In this document: positions 8,826-19,036 of the stretch, in pieces
Numbering within the stretch: the stretch's first letter is position 1
How the letters are laid out: each line of letters begins with the position of its first letter
Origin: JAFECT01 sp963838235
Lineage (GTDB): Bacteria > Pseudomonadota > Alphaproteobacteria > Caulobacterales > Caulobacteraceae
Direction: 5' to 3'
Length of the DNA stretch: 64,000 bases
NCBI GenBank assembly: GCA_963838235.1
Contig: CAWIQJ010000005.1
Location: forward strand, 1,364,001-1,428,000
Made by a program: the position numbers and the translations under genes
The notes under the pieces: generated by a model
Database searches by the model: none
What the model was told of the DNA's origin: nothing
What the model saw: the letters and a program-made list of their open reading frames with translations, nothing else

Positions 8826-9473
8826 ATGGCGAAGCTGAGAGTTCACGCGTTCTCGATCTCGATCGACGGCTATGGCGCCGGCCCGGACCAGGGCCTCGAA
8901 CATCCGTTGGGCGTGGGCGGTCAGGCGCTGCACGAATGGTTCTTCGGCACGCGCGTCTTCCAGCAGATCCTCGGCAAGGACGGCGGAACAACCGGCGTCG
9001 ACAACGACTACGGCGCGCGCGGCTTCGAGAACATCGGCGCCTGGATCATCGGTCGCAACATGTTCGGCCCGGTCCGCGGCGCATGGCCGGACGACGCCTG
9101 GAAAGGCTGGTGGGGCGAGGACCCGTCCTTTCACGCGCCGGTCTATGTGCTGACCCGGCATCCGCGGGCGACGATCGAGATGAAGGGCGGAACGACCTTC
9201 CATTTCGTCACCGATGGAATTGAATCCGCATTGGCGCAGGCGAAGGCGACGGCGGGCGGCAAGGACGTGCGCCTCGGTGGCGGCGCTGCGACCATCCGGC
9301 AGTATCTGAGGGCGCGGCTGGTGGACGAGATGCATCTGGCCGTCGCGCCGGTTCTGCTGGGGCGCGGCGAGCCGCTTTTCGACGCGATGGACCTGGCAGC
9401 GCTCGGCTACGTTTGCACCGGCCAAGAGTCCACGCCGGCGGCGACGCACTACGCCATCGGGCGCAAGGCCTGA
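8826..9473 (+). CDS. RibD C-terminal / dihydrofolate-reductase-like protein
   Basis: 215 residues. The start at 8826 is set by GGAGG eight bases upstream; the in-frame ATG at 8811 lies on top of that site. The protein shows the RibD_C/DHFR fold pattern: SISIDGYGAGPDQ at the N terminus, GAWIIGRNMFGPVRG, HAPVYVLTRHPR, then KDVRLGGGAATIRQYL and VDEMHLAVAPVLLGRGEPLF near the C terminus. Members reduce NADPH-dependent substrates; many are of unknown physiological role. It starts 20 bases after ppx, so may ride on that transcript. The family call is secure, the substrate is not. Confidence 0.85.
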   Translation: MAKLRVHAFSISIDGYGAGPDQGLEHPLGVGGQALHEWFFGTRVFQQILGKDGGTTGVDNDYGARGFENIGAWIIGRNMFGPVRGAWPDDAWKGWWGEDPSFHAPVYVLTRHPRATIEMKGGTTFHFVTDGIESALAQAKATAGGKDVRLGGGAATIRQYLRARLVDEMHLAVAPVLLGRGEPLFDAMDLAALGYVCTGQESTPAATHYAIGRKA

Positions 9474-9483
9474 CCGACGGGCG

Positions 9484-10642
9484 CTAGTGCTCGATTTCGA
9501 CGACCTCGACCTTCGAGCCGTTCAGCACCAGGGCGATCTCGCCGCGCTTCAGCTTCAGCGCGTCCTCGCCGAACACCTTCAGGCGCCAGCCGTGCAGCGC
9601 GTCCACGTCGGCGTCGTCGTCCACCGCGATGCGCTCCAGGTCGGACACCGTGGCGATCAGTTTGGGCGCCACGTGGGTCTCTTCCGAGCGCGCCTTCAAC
9701 AGCACCTTCAACAGCTCGACCACCGCGCCCGGCGCCGGGTCGCGGCGCGGCTCGCGCGCCACGTCGGGCGCATTCGCCTCGGGGTCGGCCAGGGCGATTT
9801 TCAGATGCTCGATCAGGTCGGCCCCGAACTTCGACGCCCCGAAACCCTTGGACACCGAGCGCAGCCGATTGAACGCTTCCGGCGTCGAGCGGCAGCTGGG
9901 TCGCGATCTCGTCGATCGCCTCGTCCTTCAGGATGCGCCCGCGCGGCTGGTCGCGCAGCTGCGCCGTCTTCTCGCGCCAGGCCGCCGCAGCCTTGAACGC
10001 GGCGAGATATTTCGCCGAGTGCCGGCGCGGCTTCAGCCGCTTCCAGGCATTCTCCGGCGTGACGTCGTAGAGCGCCGGATCGGCCAGACGCCGCCATCTC
10101 CTCCGACACCCAGGCCAGCCGCGCTTCCTGCTCCAGCCGTCGCCAGCAGCAGCGGGTAGAGCCTGGCCAGATGGGTCACGTCGGCCAGGGCATAGCTGAG
10201 CTGGCTGTCGGATAGCGGCCGCCGCGCCCAGTCGGTGAAGCGGCTGCCCTTGTCGATGTCGATCTTCAGCATCTGGCGGACGAGGCGCGTCATAGGCGAC
10301 CTGCTCGCCGAAGCCGGCCGCCATGGCCGGCGATCTGGGTGTCGAACAGGGGCTCGGGGATGGCGCCCAGGTTATGGAAGATTTCCACGTCCTGGCGGGC
10401 GGCGTGGAAGACCTTCGGTGATCGTCGATTGGCGCAGACGCCAGGAACGGCGTCCAGGACAAGTCCTCGGCGAGCGGGTCGATGTCGCCTCGGCCCGCCT
10501 GGCGCCGGCGGCCTGGACCAGGCAGAGCTTGGGCCAGTAGGTGGTCTCGCGCATGAATTCGGTGTCGACGGCGACGAAGGGCTGGCCGGCAAGGCGCTCG
10601 CAGAAGGTCCGCGAGGTCGGCGGTGGTCGTGATCGGCGTCAT
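9484..10642 (-). CDS. rnd: Ribonuclease D, broken by several frameshifts
   Basis: A 3'-5' exoribonuclease of the DEDD superfamily that trims tRNA and other RNA ends. The start is ATG at 10642 (MTPITTTADLAD). Pieces in different frames together make a normal protein of about 385 residues: FVAVDTEFMRETTYWPKLC (first D/E pair), KVFHAARQDVEIFHNLG (second Asp), then MLKIDIDKGSRFTDWARRPL and LSYALADVTHLARLYPLL (last Asp and Tyr region), and an intact last 123 codons carrying the HRDC-type C terminus from 9855 to 9484. At least six shifts lie between about 9855 and 10590. All catalytic blocks survive, so I read this as sequence error. It is divergent from purM across 85 bases. Confidence 0.8.
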
Positions 10643-10727
10643 CGGCTAGCTATAGCCCCGCGCGCGGCGAGTCTGCAAGCGCAAGCCGCCAATGCGCCTC
10701 AGCGCCGCTTTTCTGAGGAATTTCCGC

Positions 10728-11757
<1,030 letters not shown>

Positions 11758-11761
<4 letters not shown>

Positions 11762-12363
11762 CGGCTGAGCGCACGAAGGTCGGGATCCTGATTTCGGGCC
11801 GCGGCTCCAACATGGCCGCGCTGATCGAAGCCGCGCAGGCGCCCGACTATCCCGCGGAAATCGCGGTCGTCCTTTCAAATCGCCCTTTGGCGCCCGGCCT
11901 TGATCTCGCGCGCGAGATGGGCGTCGAAACCGTCGCCATCGATCACCAGCCCTTCGGCAAGGACACTGAAAGCCGCGAGGCGCACGAGCGCGAGATGGAC
12001 GCGGCGCTGCGCGCACGCGGCGTCGAGATCGTCTGTCTCGCCGGCTATATGCGCGTGCTGACGCCGTGGTTCGTGCGCGCCTGGGCGGGACGCATGCTGA
12101 ACATCCACCCCTCGCTATTGCCGCACTTCCCCGGCCTCGACACCCACCGCCGCGCGCTCGACGCGGGCCACACGGAGGCGGGCTGCACGGTCCACCTCGT
12201 CACCGAGGGCGTTGACCAGGGTCCGATCGTGGGCCAAGCGCGCGTGCCCGTGCTGCAGGGCGATACGGCGGAGAGTTTGGCCGAACGCGTCGTCGTGGCG
12301 GAGCACGACCTCTATCCAGCGACGCTTGCCCGGTTCGTTCGCGACTGTGATACGACTTCGTGA
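11758..12363 (+). CDS. purN: Phosphoribosylglycinamide formyltransferase
   Basis: 201 residues. It transfers the formyl group of 10-formyl-THF to GAR, the third step of purine synthesis. The start overlaps the purM stop in an ATGA. Family marks are ILISGRGSNMAALIEA (phosphate-binding loop), VVLSNRPLAPGL, the catalytic-region LAGYMRVLTPWFV followed by NIHPSLLPHFPGLDTHRRAL (Asn and His catalytic), and TVHLVTEGVDQGPIVGQ with the catalytic Asp. Intact, unlike its partner. Confidence 0.93.
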
Positions 12364-12389
12364 CGACCTTTCCTTCGATGGAGTCCACG

Positions 12390-12698
12390 ATGGCGCATTT
12401 GATGGTGATGTACAGCAGACCGACCGACGCGGCGGCGTTCGACAAGTACTACGCCGAGGTGCACACGCCCCTCACCCATGCGATCCCGGGCCTGCGCAAG
12501 TTCGAGACCAGCCACGGCGACATCGGCACGCCGCAGGGCCCCTCCAACTACCACCTGATCGCAATCCTGCACTTCGACGACGTCGCCGCCATTCAGAACG
12601 CATTCGCGAGCCCTGAGGGCCAGGCCGCGGCGGGGGACCTGCAGAACTTCGCCAGCGGCGGCGTCGAAATCCTGACCTTCGACACGCGCACGGCGTAG
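12390..12698 (+). CDS. EthD family protein
   Basis: 102 residues, a dimeric alpha/beta-barrel (ferredoxin-like) small protein. The start at 12390 is chosen because GGAG lies about six bases upstream; earlier in-frame starts at 12360 and 12378 are possible. Visible pattern: LMVMYSRPTDAAAFDKYYAE, HTPLTHAIPGLRKFE, then YHLIAILHFDDVAAIQNAF and SPEGQAAAGDLQNFA. EthD-like proteins are associated with ether or aromatic degradation in some bacteria, but most members have no known role. It follows purN by 26 bases. Confidence 0.8.
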   Translation: MAHLMVMYSRPTDAAAFDKYYAEVHTPLTHAIPGLRKFETSHGDIGTPQGPSNYHLIAILHFDDVAAIQNAFASPEGQAAAGDLQNFASGGVEILTFDTRTA

Positions 12699-12820
12699 GG
12701 GCCCGCACCTCCGCTTGACGAGGCCGTCCGCTCGCCCGCCGCCCTCGCCGAGGGACCGGTGGAGCTTTCGCCCGTTCGTCTGATAAACTGGCGTCGCCCT
12801 CATGACCGAAAGGAAGTCTC

Positions 12821-13420
12821 ATGCCCTCGGTTCGTATCCTGATCGCCGCGGCGATCCTTGTGATGTCCGCCTCCGCCGCTCAGGCGCATTCGTTTCCCAA
12901 GATCTCCGTTCCCGCCGGCGTTGAAGGCCGCGCAGCGGCGTTCGCGCGGCACACTGGACCGCGCACGCGCGCGTTCATCGGCAAGCAAGGCGCCGACCAG
13001 GCCGCCAAAGGGCCGTCGGTTTCCGCCGTGACGGCGGCAATCCGAACCGCGAACCTTGGCAAGCTCAGCGACGCAGACATCGACGCGCTCGCTTTTCTCG
13101 TCTTGGCCCAGGCGGCCGACGACCAGGAGCGCGACCTGCAGACCGTCATGGCCTCGGTGAAGGCGACCCACGGCCACGGGCCCCTGCCCGTCACGCGTTA
13201 CGCGCCGACATTCACCCTCACCGGTCTGAGTAACGGCACGTGGTCGGCCGCCCTCGACAACGACACCCAGCAACTCAATTCCATGTCGGAGTTGAGCGAG
13301 GCGACCTCGATGCGGCTGCAAATGGCGATGGACCGGGAGTCGCAGGTCATGGAGGCCCTGTCGAACATCGAGAAGGAACTCTCGAACACTGACGACACCA
13401 TCCTGCAGAATTTGAAATAG
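12821..13420 (+). CDS. Exported protein of unknown function
   Basis: 199 residues with a signal peptide (MPSVRILIAAAILVMSASAAQA). I do not recognise the family. The middle has LGKLSDADIDALAFLVLAQAADDQERDLQ, a helix rich in alanine and acidic residues, and the last 60 residues (TQQLNSMSELSEATSMRLQ, then MEALSNIEKELSNTDD) look like an amphipathic helix with coiled-coil potential. This layout resembles small secretion-apparatus or rod-type proteins only in general appearance; no specific homology is claimed. It is preceded by a 122-base gap with an AAAGGA-type ribosome site. Confidence 0.6.
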   Translation: MPSVRILIAAAILVMSASAAQAHSFPKISVPAGVEGRAAAFARHTGPRTRAFIGKQGADQAAKGPSVSAVTAAIRTANLGKLSDADIDALAFLVLAQAADDQERDLQTVMASVKATHGHGPLPVTRYAPTFTLTGLSNGTWSAALDNDTQQLNSMSELSEATSMRLQMAMDRESQVMEALSNIEKELSNTDDTILQNLK

Positions 13421-13458
13421 CCGACCAGCGCGGACTCTGAAACGTCGCGAGATAGCAC

Positions 13459-13962
13459 ATGGCCGTGTTCTGGTTCTGCGTACTGATTTGCGCCGCCATC
13501 TGCGGCCTCGTCGTCCTGCTGACCCCACGCAAACAACGTTATCGTCCGCGGCCAAAATCCGAACTGTCTGTCGGCGCCCTTTTGCTCGGCATCGGCCCAT
13601 TGCGTCTGCGACGCGCCTTGGCCGCCTGGCTCGACGTCCTGCTAGTTCTCGCATTTTCGGGCTGGTACGCGGTCGCCACCCGCGATGCGCCACGAGGTCC
13701 GAGCCCCAGTACGGACCAAATCTACGAGCTGCCGGTCGTGGTCGGGTCGATCGGCGGCAACGGTGGCGGCCGATTCAGTTTGCATGCCCTGCTGTTCGGT
13801 CCGGGTTACGTCGATCTAACGACGGCGATCATCGGCTGGGCGGTGTTCGCCAATGCGGCCCTGTTGCTTCTGTGGGCGTTGTTCGGTTTCCTGCACGCGC
13901 TGTGGAGCGATCCGCCACCAAGAAACGGCGAATTGTTCGGCCCACCGGTGGACGACGCTTAG
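13459..13962 (+). CDS. Small membrane protein of unknown function
   Basis: 167 residues with three likely membrane helices: FWFCVLICAAICGLVVLL near the N terminus, AWLDVLLVLAFSGWYAVA around 57-74, and LTTAIIGWAVFANAALLLLW with LFGFLHALW near 120-148. A basic stretch (RKQRYRPRPK) follows the first helix. It starts 38 bases after the previous exported protein and probably shares its transcript. Not recognised. Confidence 0.55.
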   Translation: MAVFWFCVLICAAICGLVVLLTPRKQRYRPRPKSELSVGALLLGIGPLRLRRALAAWLDVLLVLAFSGWYAVATRDAPRGPSPSTDQIYELPVVVGSIGGNGGGRFSLHALLFGPGYVDLTTAIIGWAVFANAALLLLWALFGFLHALWSDPPPRNGELFGPPVDDA

Positions 13963-13970
13963 GCGCATAG

Positions 13971-13994
13971 AAAACAGCCGCCACTTCCGTGGCG
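13971..13994 (-). terminator. Terminator hairpin downstream of ndk
   Basis: Stem CGCCAC (13979-13984) / GTGGCG (13989-13994) with a four-base loop. On the minus strand it is followed by a short T-rich tail (TTTT, complement of 13971-13974). It lies about 30 bases past the ndk stop. Confidence 0.6.
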
Positions 13995-14022
13995 ACTGAA
14001 TTCAAATCACGGGAGAGGCGTC

Positions 14023-14442
14023 TCAGCCGACGATGTCGCCGTCGGTGAAGAACTGCGCGATTTCGAGCCGTGCGTTGTCGCCGCTGTCCGAACCGTGGAC
14101 CGAGTTCTCGCCGACGTTCCTGGCGAACAGCTTGCGGATGGTGCCCTCGGTGGCGTTCTCGGGATTGGTCGCGCCCATCACGTCGCGATAGCGGGCGACC
14201 GCGTTGTCGCCTTCCAGCACCTGGACCACCACCGGGCCCGAGGTCATGAATTCGACCAGCTCGCCGTAGAACGGCCGCGCGCTGTGGACTTCGTAGAACT
14301 TTTCCGCCTGGGCGCGGCTCATCTGGATGCGGCGCTGGGCGACGATGCGCAGGCCCGCGTCCTCGATCACGGCGTTGATCTTGCCGGTCAGGTTTCGGGC
14401 GGTCGCGTCGGGCTTGATGATCGAGAAGGTGCGTTCAGTCAT
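14023..14442 (-). CDS. ndk: Nucleoside diphosphate kinase
   Basis: 139 residues. It moves gamma-phosphate from ATP to other nucleoside diphosphates through a phospho-histidine. Family marks are TERTFSIIKPDATARN, ARPFYGELVEFMTSGPVVV, GATNPENATEGTIRK and the active site NVGENSVHGSDS with the catalytic His. The start at 14442 (MTERTF) is preferred over the GTG nine bases upstream because it matches the family's usual N terminus. It is the only gene on its transcript and ends at a clear hairpin. Confidence 0.95.
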   Translation of the reverse strand: MTERTFSIIKPDATARNLTGKINAVIEDAGLRIVAQRRIQMSRAQAEKFYEVHSARPFYGELVEFMTSGPVVVQVLEGDNAVARYRDVMGATNPENATEGTIRKLFARNVGENSVHGSDSGDNARLEIAQFFTDGDIVG

Positions 14443-14543
14443 TCCACACACAGGAGTTGGCGTTCGGAGGGTCCGGGCTTATAGCCGTGCGCCCTGCTTC
14501 CGCCAACCATTCCCGCAATAAGTCAGGCTGCGCTTCCTCCCCC

Positions 14544-16436
14544 ATGCTCCAGATCAACGAATTAGGCTTTACCGCGTGGGGCCGACGGTTCTTCGATGAC
14601 GCCTCGGTCTCGATCCCCGTGGGGGTCAAGGCCGGCCTGGTCGGACGCAACGGCATCGGCAAGACGACCCTGTTCGGCCTGATCCTGGGTGAGCTGCACC
14701 CCACCGCCGGGGAGATCAACATCCCCAAGGCCTGGCGGGTGGCCACGGTCGACCAGGAGGTGGCGGCCTCTCCCACCCTCCTCATCGACGCCGTGCTGGC
14801 GCTGGACGTGAGGCGGGCCAAGCTGATGCATCTGGCCGAGACGGCGCCGCCCGAGCACCAAGCCGAGGTCCACGCCAACCTTGACGCCATCGGGGCCGAA
14901 CGGGCGCCGGCCCGGGCGGCCGAGATCCTGAACGGTCTGGGCTTTTCCACGGCGGACCTGAGCCGGCCCATGTCGGAGTTCTCCGGCGGCTGGCGCATGC
15001 GCGCGACGCTCGCGGGCGCTCTGCTGGCCGAGCCCGAACTCTTGCTGATGGACGAACCGACCAACTATCTGGACCTGGAGGGGGCCCTGTGGCTGGAGGC
15101 GCGGCTGAAGCGTTATCCCAACACTGCGCTCATCATCAGCCACGACCGCGAGCTCTTGAACAATTCGGTCCAGGCCATCGTGCACATCAACGAGGGCAAG
15201 CTGGATTATTACACCGGCGGCTATGACCAGTTCGAACGCCAGCGCGCCGAGCGCACCCGCCTGCAGGCCGCGTCCCTGGCCAAACAGACCGCCGAGCGCG
15301 CGCACCTGCAGTCCTTCGTCGACCGCTTCCGCGCCAAGGCGTCCAAGGCCACCCAGGCCCAGTCGCGGCTGAAGCGGCTCGAAAAACTCACCCCGATCAC
15401 CGTCACCCTCGAGGCCAAGGTCGCGCCCTTCCTGCTGCCGTCGCCGGAAAAGCCCCTGGCCCCGCCGCTGATCCGCATGGAAGGCGCCGCGGTCGGCTAT
15501 GGCGACAAGGCGGTGCTGAGAAACATGGACCTCAGGCTCGACCTCGACGACCGCATCGGCCTGCTTGGCGTGAACGGCGCGGGCAAGTCGACCTTCGCCA
15601 AGCTGCTGGCCGGGGCTCTGAAGCCCATGGCCGGCGAGGTATGGCGCGATCGCCGGCTGAAGCCCGGCTGGTTTCACCAGCACCAGATCGAGGCGCTCGA
15701 TCCGCAAGAGTCGCCGCTCGACATCATCCGCCGATCCATGCCGCACTCGACCGAGACCCAGCGGCGTGCGCGGCTGGGCGCCTTCGGCTTCGATTCCAAA
15801 AAGGCGGAGACCAAGGCCCAGGATCTGTCCGGCGGCGAACGCGCGCGACTGCTGCTCAACATCGTGGCGATGGAGAAGCCCCACCTGCTGATCCTCGACG
15901 AACCGACCAACCACCTGGACATCGACAGCCGACGCGCCCTGCTCGACGCCCTGAACGACTACGAAGGCGCGGTGGTGATCATCACCCACGACCGCTCGCT
16001 GATGGACCTGGTGGCCGACCGGCTGTGGCTGACCGCGGACGGGACAGTGAAGCCCTTTCAGGGCGACCTCGACGACTACACCAAGTTCGTCCTCGACCGC
16101 GCCAAGGCGATCAGCTCAGGCCAGGCCAAGCCCAGGACCGAAGGGGTGAACAGCCGCGACGCGCGCAAGGCCGCCACAGCAGCGCGCATGCGCATCATGC
16201 CGCTTAAGAACGAAGTTCAGGCGCTTGAAAAGAAGATGGATTCCATAAGCTGGACCATCGGGAAGCTGGACCAGGCCCTGGCGGACCCGGACCTGTTCGC
16301 CCGCGAGCCGGACAAGGCGGTCAGCCTCGGCAAGGACCGAGCCCGGGCACAGGAACAACTCGCGGAAACCGAGGCCAAGTGGCTCTCGGCGGCGGAGACC
16401 TACGAAGCCGCAAAGGTCGACGCGGGACTGGCTTAG
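14544..16436 (+). CDS. ABC-F family ATPase
   Basis: 630 residues, two nucleotide-binding domains in one chain and no membrane segments, which defines ABC-F proteins (Uup/EttA/YheS type) that act on ribosomes. Domain 1 has Walker A GRNGIGKTTL, signature EFSGGWRMR and Walker B LLLMDEPTNYLD; the linker (about 240-300) is basic and helical; domain 2 has GVNGAGKSTF, DLSGGERARLL and LLILDEPTNHLD. After domain 2 a helical tail (KNEVQALEKKMDSISWTIG) gives a likely coiled coil, as in YheS/Uup. The start at 14544 (MLQINEL) matches the family; upstream extension would overlap the ndk promoter. Confidence 0.9.
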   Translation: MLQINELGFTAWGRRFFDDASVSIPVGVKAGLVGRNGIGKTTLFGLILGELHPTAGEINIPKAWRVATVDQEVAASPTLLIDAVLALDVRRAKLMHLAETAPPEHQAEVHANLDAIGAERAPARAAEILNGLGFSTADLSRPMSEFSGGWRMRATLAGALLAEPELLLMDEPTNYLDLEGALWLEARLKRYPNTALIISHDRELLNNSVQAIVHINEGKLDYYTGGYDQFERQRAERTRLQAASLAKQTAERAHLQSFVDRFRAKASKATQAQSRLKRLEKLTPITVTLEAKVAPFLLPSPEKPLAPPLIRMEGAAVGYGDKAVLRNMDLRLDLDDRIGLLGVNGAGKSTFAKLLAGALKPMAGEVWRDRRLKPGWFHQHQIEALDPQESPLDIIRRSMPHSTETQRRARLGAFGFDSKKAETKAQDLSGGERARLLLNIVAMEKPHLLILDEPTNHLDIDSRRALLDALNDYEGAVVIITHDRSLMDLVADRLWLTADGTVKPFQGDLDDYTKFVLDRAKAISSGQAKPRTEGVNSRDARKAATAARMRIMPLKNEVQALEKKMDSISWTIGKLDQALADPDLFAREPDKAVSLGKDRARAQEQLAETEAKWLSAAETYEAAKVDAGLA

Positions 16437-16442
16437 ACGACC

Positions 16443-16742
16443 CTAGCCGCAGCGGACGTGCAGGACGCGCTTGGTTTCGGAGTCCCAGACGATGTCGAGG
16501 CGCGCCTCGACGTAGTCCATGGTCACCGCCTGCTTGTTGGAGACCACCCGCCAGATCCGGCCCGGGGGCTTGGGCGGGATCTCCGACTTCGGCTTGCCAA
16601 CGAGGTATTGATAGGCGCCCGCGCCGCAGGTGTCCTCGCGGCCGGGAACCGGATCGGGTGGCACGGCGGCCGCGGCGGAACAGGCCCCCAGGCCTGTGGA
16701 CAGCGCTGTGGACAGAGTCGCGGCGAGCATCAGAGACTTCAT
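16443..16742 (-). CDS. I78-family peptidase inhibitor, lipoprotein
   Basis: 99 residues. The N terminus carries a lipoprotein signal with lipobox LGAC. The core matches the I78 (elastase inhibitor) family: DTCGAGAYQYLVGKPKSEIP, then GRIWRVVSN, VTMDYVEARLDI and VLHVRCG at the end, with the two cysteines that tie the fold. Such proteins inhibit serine proteases in the periplasm or outside the cell. The stop is 6 bases from the convergent ABC-F stop. Confidence 0.85.
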   Translation of the reverse strand: MKSLMLAATLSTALSTGLGACSAAAAVPPDPVPGREDTCGAGAYQYLVGKPKSEIPPKPPGRIWRVVSNKQAVTMDYVEARLDIVWDSETKRVLHVRCG

Positions 16743-16846
16743 CGTTTACGCCTCCGGATCAGTGGGTTGGAACTTGCGCCTTATGCGACGATGCAATTCG
16801 ATTGTGGCGAGACGACGTCGTTATTTCCCGTGAAACACTGGGCGGT

Positions 16847-17302
16847 TCACGCCGCCTTCTCCCAGCCGCGTTCGCTTTGGCGCCAGTAGGAGACCGGGTG
16901 GCCGTCCGCGGCGAAGGTCTTCCAACGCCCGCGCGCCTCGGTCACCGCCGCCTCGTCGCGGCCGTCGAATAGTAAGATGCACCGCTCGTAGCCGTCGAGC
17001 GGGCCGCCTTCGGCGCCGTCGAGCAGGAACAGGGCTTGGGCGGAATTCGGGTTGTCCTGTCCGGTGGTTAGCAGGACCGGCTGCCGCGCCGGTTCGGCGT
17101 CTTCCGTGGTGGCGTGCGGCAGGAAGCTGTCCTCGCGCCAGGACCAAAGCCAGCCGTCCAGATGGTCGATGCGGTCGCGCTCGGGGCTGCGCACCAGGGC
17201 GCGCCAGCCCTTGGCCAGGGTCTTCTCCAGCAACTCGGGCAGGGCTTGGTCGAGCGAGGTGCGCTCCAGGTGGTAGAACCACACCTCGCAGGGACGGGCC
17301 AT
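16847..17302 (-). CDS. holC: DNA polymerase III chi subunit
   Basis: 151 residues. Chi joins the clamp loader to single-strand binding protein. Recognisable pattern: EVWFYHLERTSLDQALPELL at the N terminus, KGWRALVRSPERDRIDHLDG, WLWSWREDSFLPHA, PVLLTTGQDNPNSAQALFLL, and GRWKTFAADGHPVSYWRQSE. It begins one base after the pepA stop, the usual pepA-holC pair. Confidence 0.92.
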   Translation of the reverse strand: MARPCEVWFYHLERTSLDQALPELLEKTLAKGWRALVRSPERDRIDHLDGWLWSWREDSFLPHATTEDAEPARQPVLLTTGQDNPNSAQALFLLDGAEGGPLDGYERCILLFDGRDEAAVTEARGRWKTFAADGHPVSYWRQSERGWEKAA

Positions 17303-17303
17303 C

Positions 17304-18782
17304 TCAGCCCTCGAAACGGTCCGCCACCAGGCGGTCGAGCAGGCGGACGCCGAAACCGGTCGCGCCGTCCGGCACGGTGGCGACCTTGGAGTCCTTCTTC
17401 CAGGCCACCGGCGCGATATCGAGGTGCGCCCACGGCGTGTTGTTGACGAACTTGCGCAGGAACAGGGCGGCGGTGATCGAACCGCCGGCCCGGCCGGCGG
17501 TGTTCTTCACGTCGGCGATCGGGGTCTCGATCAGGCGCTCGTAGTCGTCCGGCAGCGGCATCCGCCAGGTTCGCTCGCCGGTCGCGGCCGACGCGGCCAC
17601 GATGCCCTCGGACAGCTCGTCGCTGTTGGAGAAAATGCCCGCGAAATCCATGCCTAGCGCGATAATCATGGCGCCGGTCAGCGTCGCCAGGTCGATCATG
17701 ACGCGCGGCTTGAAGCGGTCCTGGGTGTACCAGAGCGCGTCCGCCAGGACGAGACGGCCCTCGGCGTCGGTGTTCAGCACCTCGATGGTCTGGCCCGACA
17801 TTGAGACCACCACGTCGCCGGGCCGATAAGCGTTCCCGTCCGGCATGTTCTCAACCATGCCGATGACGCCGACGACATTGGCCTTGGCCTTGCGCCCAGC
17901 CAGCGCGCACATCAGGCCCGCGACCGCGCCGCCGCCGCCCATGTCCCACTTCATGTCTTCCATGGCGTCGGCCGGCTTCAGCGACAGGCCGCCGGAGTCG
18001 AAACAGACGCCCTTGCCGACGAAGGCGATCGGGGCCGCGCGCTTGTTGGTTGCGCCGAGCCACTTCATCACCACCAGGCGGCTTTCCTTGCTGCTGCCCT
18101 GACCCACGGCCAGCAGGGTGCGCATGCCAAGCTTGGCCATCTGGGCCTCGGTCAGCACCTCGACCTGAAGGCCAAGCTTTTCCAGCGCCTTGCAGCGCTT
18201 AGCGAACTCTTCGGGGTAAAGCACGTTGGCCGGCTCGGAGACCAGGTCGCGGGTGAAGAACACCCCGTCGGCGATCGCCGACAGCGGTCCGTAGGCCTTG
18301 CGCGCAGCTGGCGCGGCGTCAGTGACCACCTGGAGGGTCGCGATGGAGGGCTTGGCCTCGGGCTTCTCGGTGGTGCGGTACTTGTCGAAGCGGTAGCCGG
18401 CGAGCCGGGCCGCGAAGCCCACGCGCGCGGCCTGGTCGGGCGTCAGGCCCTCGGTCTCGAAGGCCATGGCGGTGAAGCCCGAACGCGCGCCGGCCTGGTA
18501 GGCGGCGGCGGCGGCGGCTTCGAGGGTCAGGTCCTCGATCGTCTTGCCCTTGGGCCCGAGCCCCGCGGCGAGGATCTGCGGATTGTCGACCCCGGCCGGC
18601 GCGGTCAGCGCCAGCGTCTGACCCTTGGCGCCGGTGAAGCGGCCGGCGGCGATGGCCCGCCCAAGGGCGCCTTTCGTCTTGCGGTCATAGGCCTTGGCGG
18701 CGGGGGTCATGACGCGGCCTTCGTGGACGAACACGACCACGATTGCGGCCTCCGACGCGGCCTTGACGAACTCGACTTTCAT
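17304..18782 (-). CDS. pepA: Leucyl aminopeptidase (M17)
   Basis: 492 residues. A cytosolic hexameric metalloenzyme that removes N-terminal residues from peptides. The N-terminal macro-like domain is followed by the catalytic domain with GKGVCFDSGGLSLKPA (metal-binding Asp and catalytic Lys), MKWDMGGGGAVAGLM, and the signature EVLNTDAEGRLVLADAL. Start at 18782 is preceded by CAGGAG. It is the first gene of the pepA-holC transcript and is divergent from lptF across 254 bases. Confidence 0.95.
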   Translation of the reverse strand: MKVEFVKAASEAAIVVVFVHEGRVMTPAAKAYDRKTKGALGRAIAAGRFTGAKGQTLALTAPAGVDNPQILAAGLGPKGKTIEDLTLEAAAAAAYQAGARSGFTAMAFETEGLTPDQAARVGFAARLAGYRFDKYRTTEKPEAKPSIATLQVVTDAAPAARKAYGPLSAIADGVFFTRDLVSEPANVLYPEEFAKRCKALEKLGLQVEVLTEAQMAKLGMRTLLAVGQGSSKESRLVVMKWLGATNKRAAPIAFVGKGVCFDSGGLSLKPADAMEDMKWDMGGGGAVAGLMCALAGRKAKANVVGVIGMVENMPDGNAYRPGDVVVSMSGQTIEVLNTDAEGRLVLADALWYTQDRFKPRVMIDLATLTGAMIIALGMDFAGIFSNSDELSEGIVAASAATGERTWRMPLPDDYERLIETPIADVKNTAGRAGGSITAALFLRKFVNNTPWAHLDIAPVAWKKDSKVATVPDGATGFGVRLLDRLVADRFEG

Positions 18783-19036
18783 TTGGCGGGGGCTCCTGAC
18801 GGGTGCGTCTTCGCGGACGCTTGTTCTGAAACGCCGCGCGGCGGTTGTCGCCGCGGGATCGGCCCGTGTAATACAGGGTCGGCCCGAAGCGGCCTAGTGG
18901 ATCGTGCGGAGGGTCGGCAACCGGCGCCCAACCGTTGAAAATGCTCCGCTAGCCTTCTGATTTTCAGCCCGATTTTTGCGGCGACAACCCGTCTCCGTAA
19001 AGCGACAGGTTCCGCTCCACCCTCCCCCCGTACCCG

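Noticed and set aside
14562..15989. A 475-codon minus-strand frame opposite the ABC-F gene
   Set aside because: Antisense shadow of a clearly coding gene; sequence is Gln/Val/His-rich as expected of reverse-complemented GC-rich codons.
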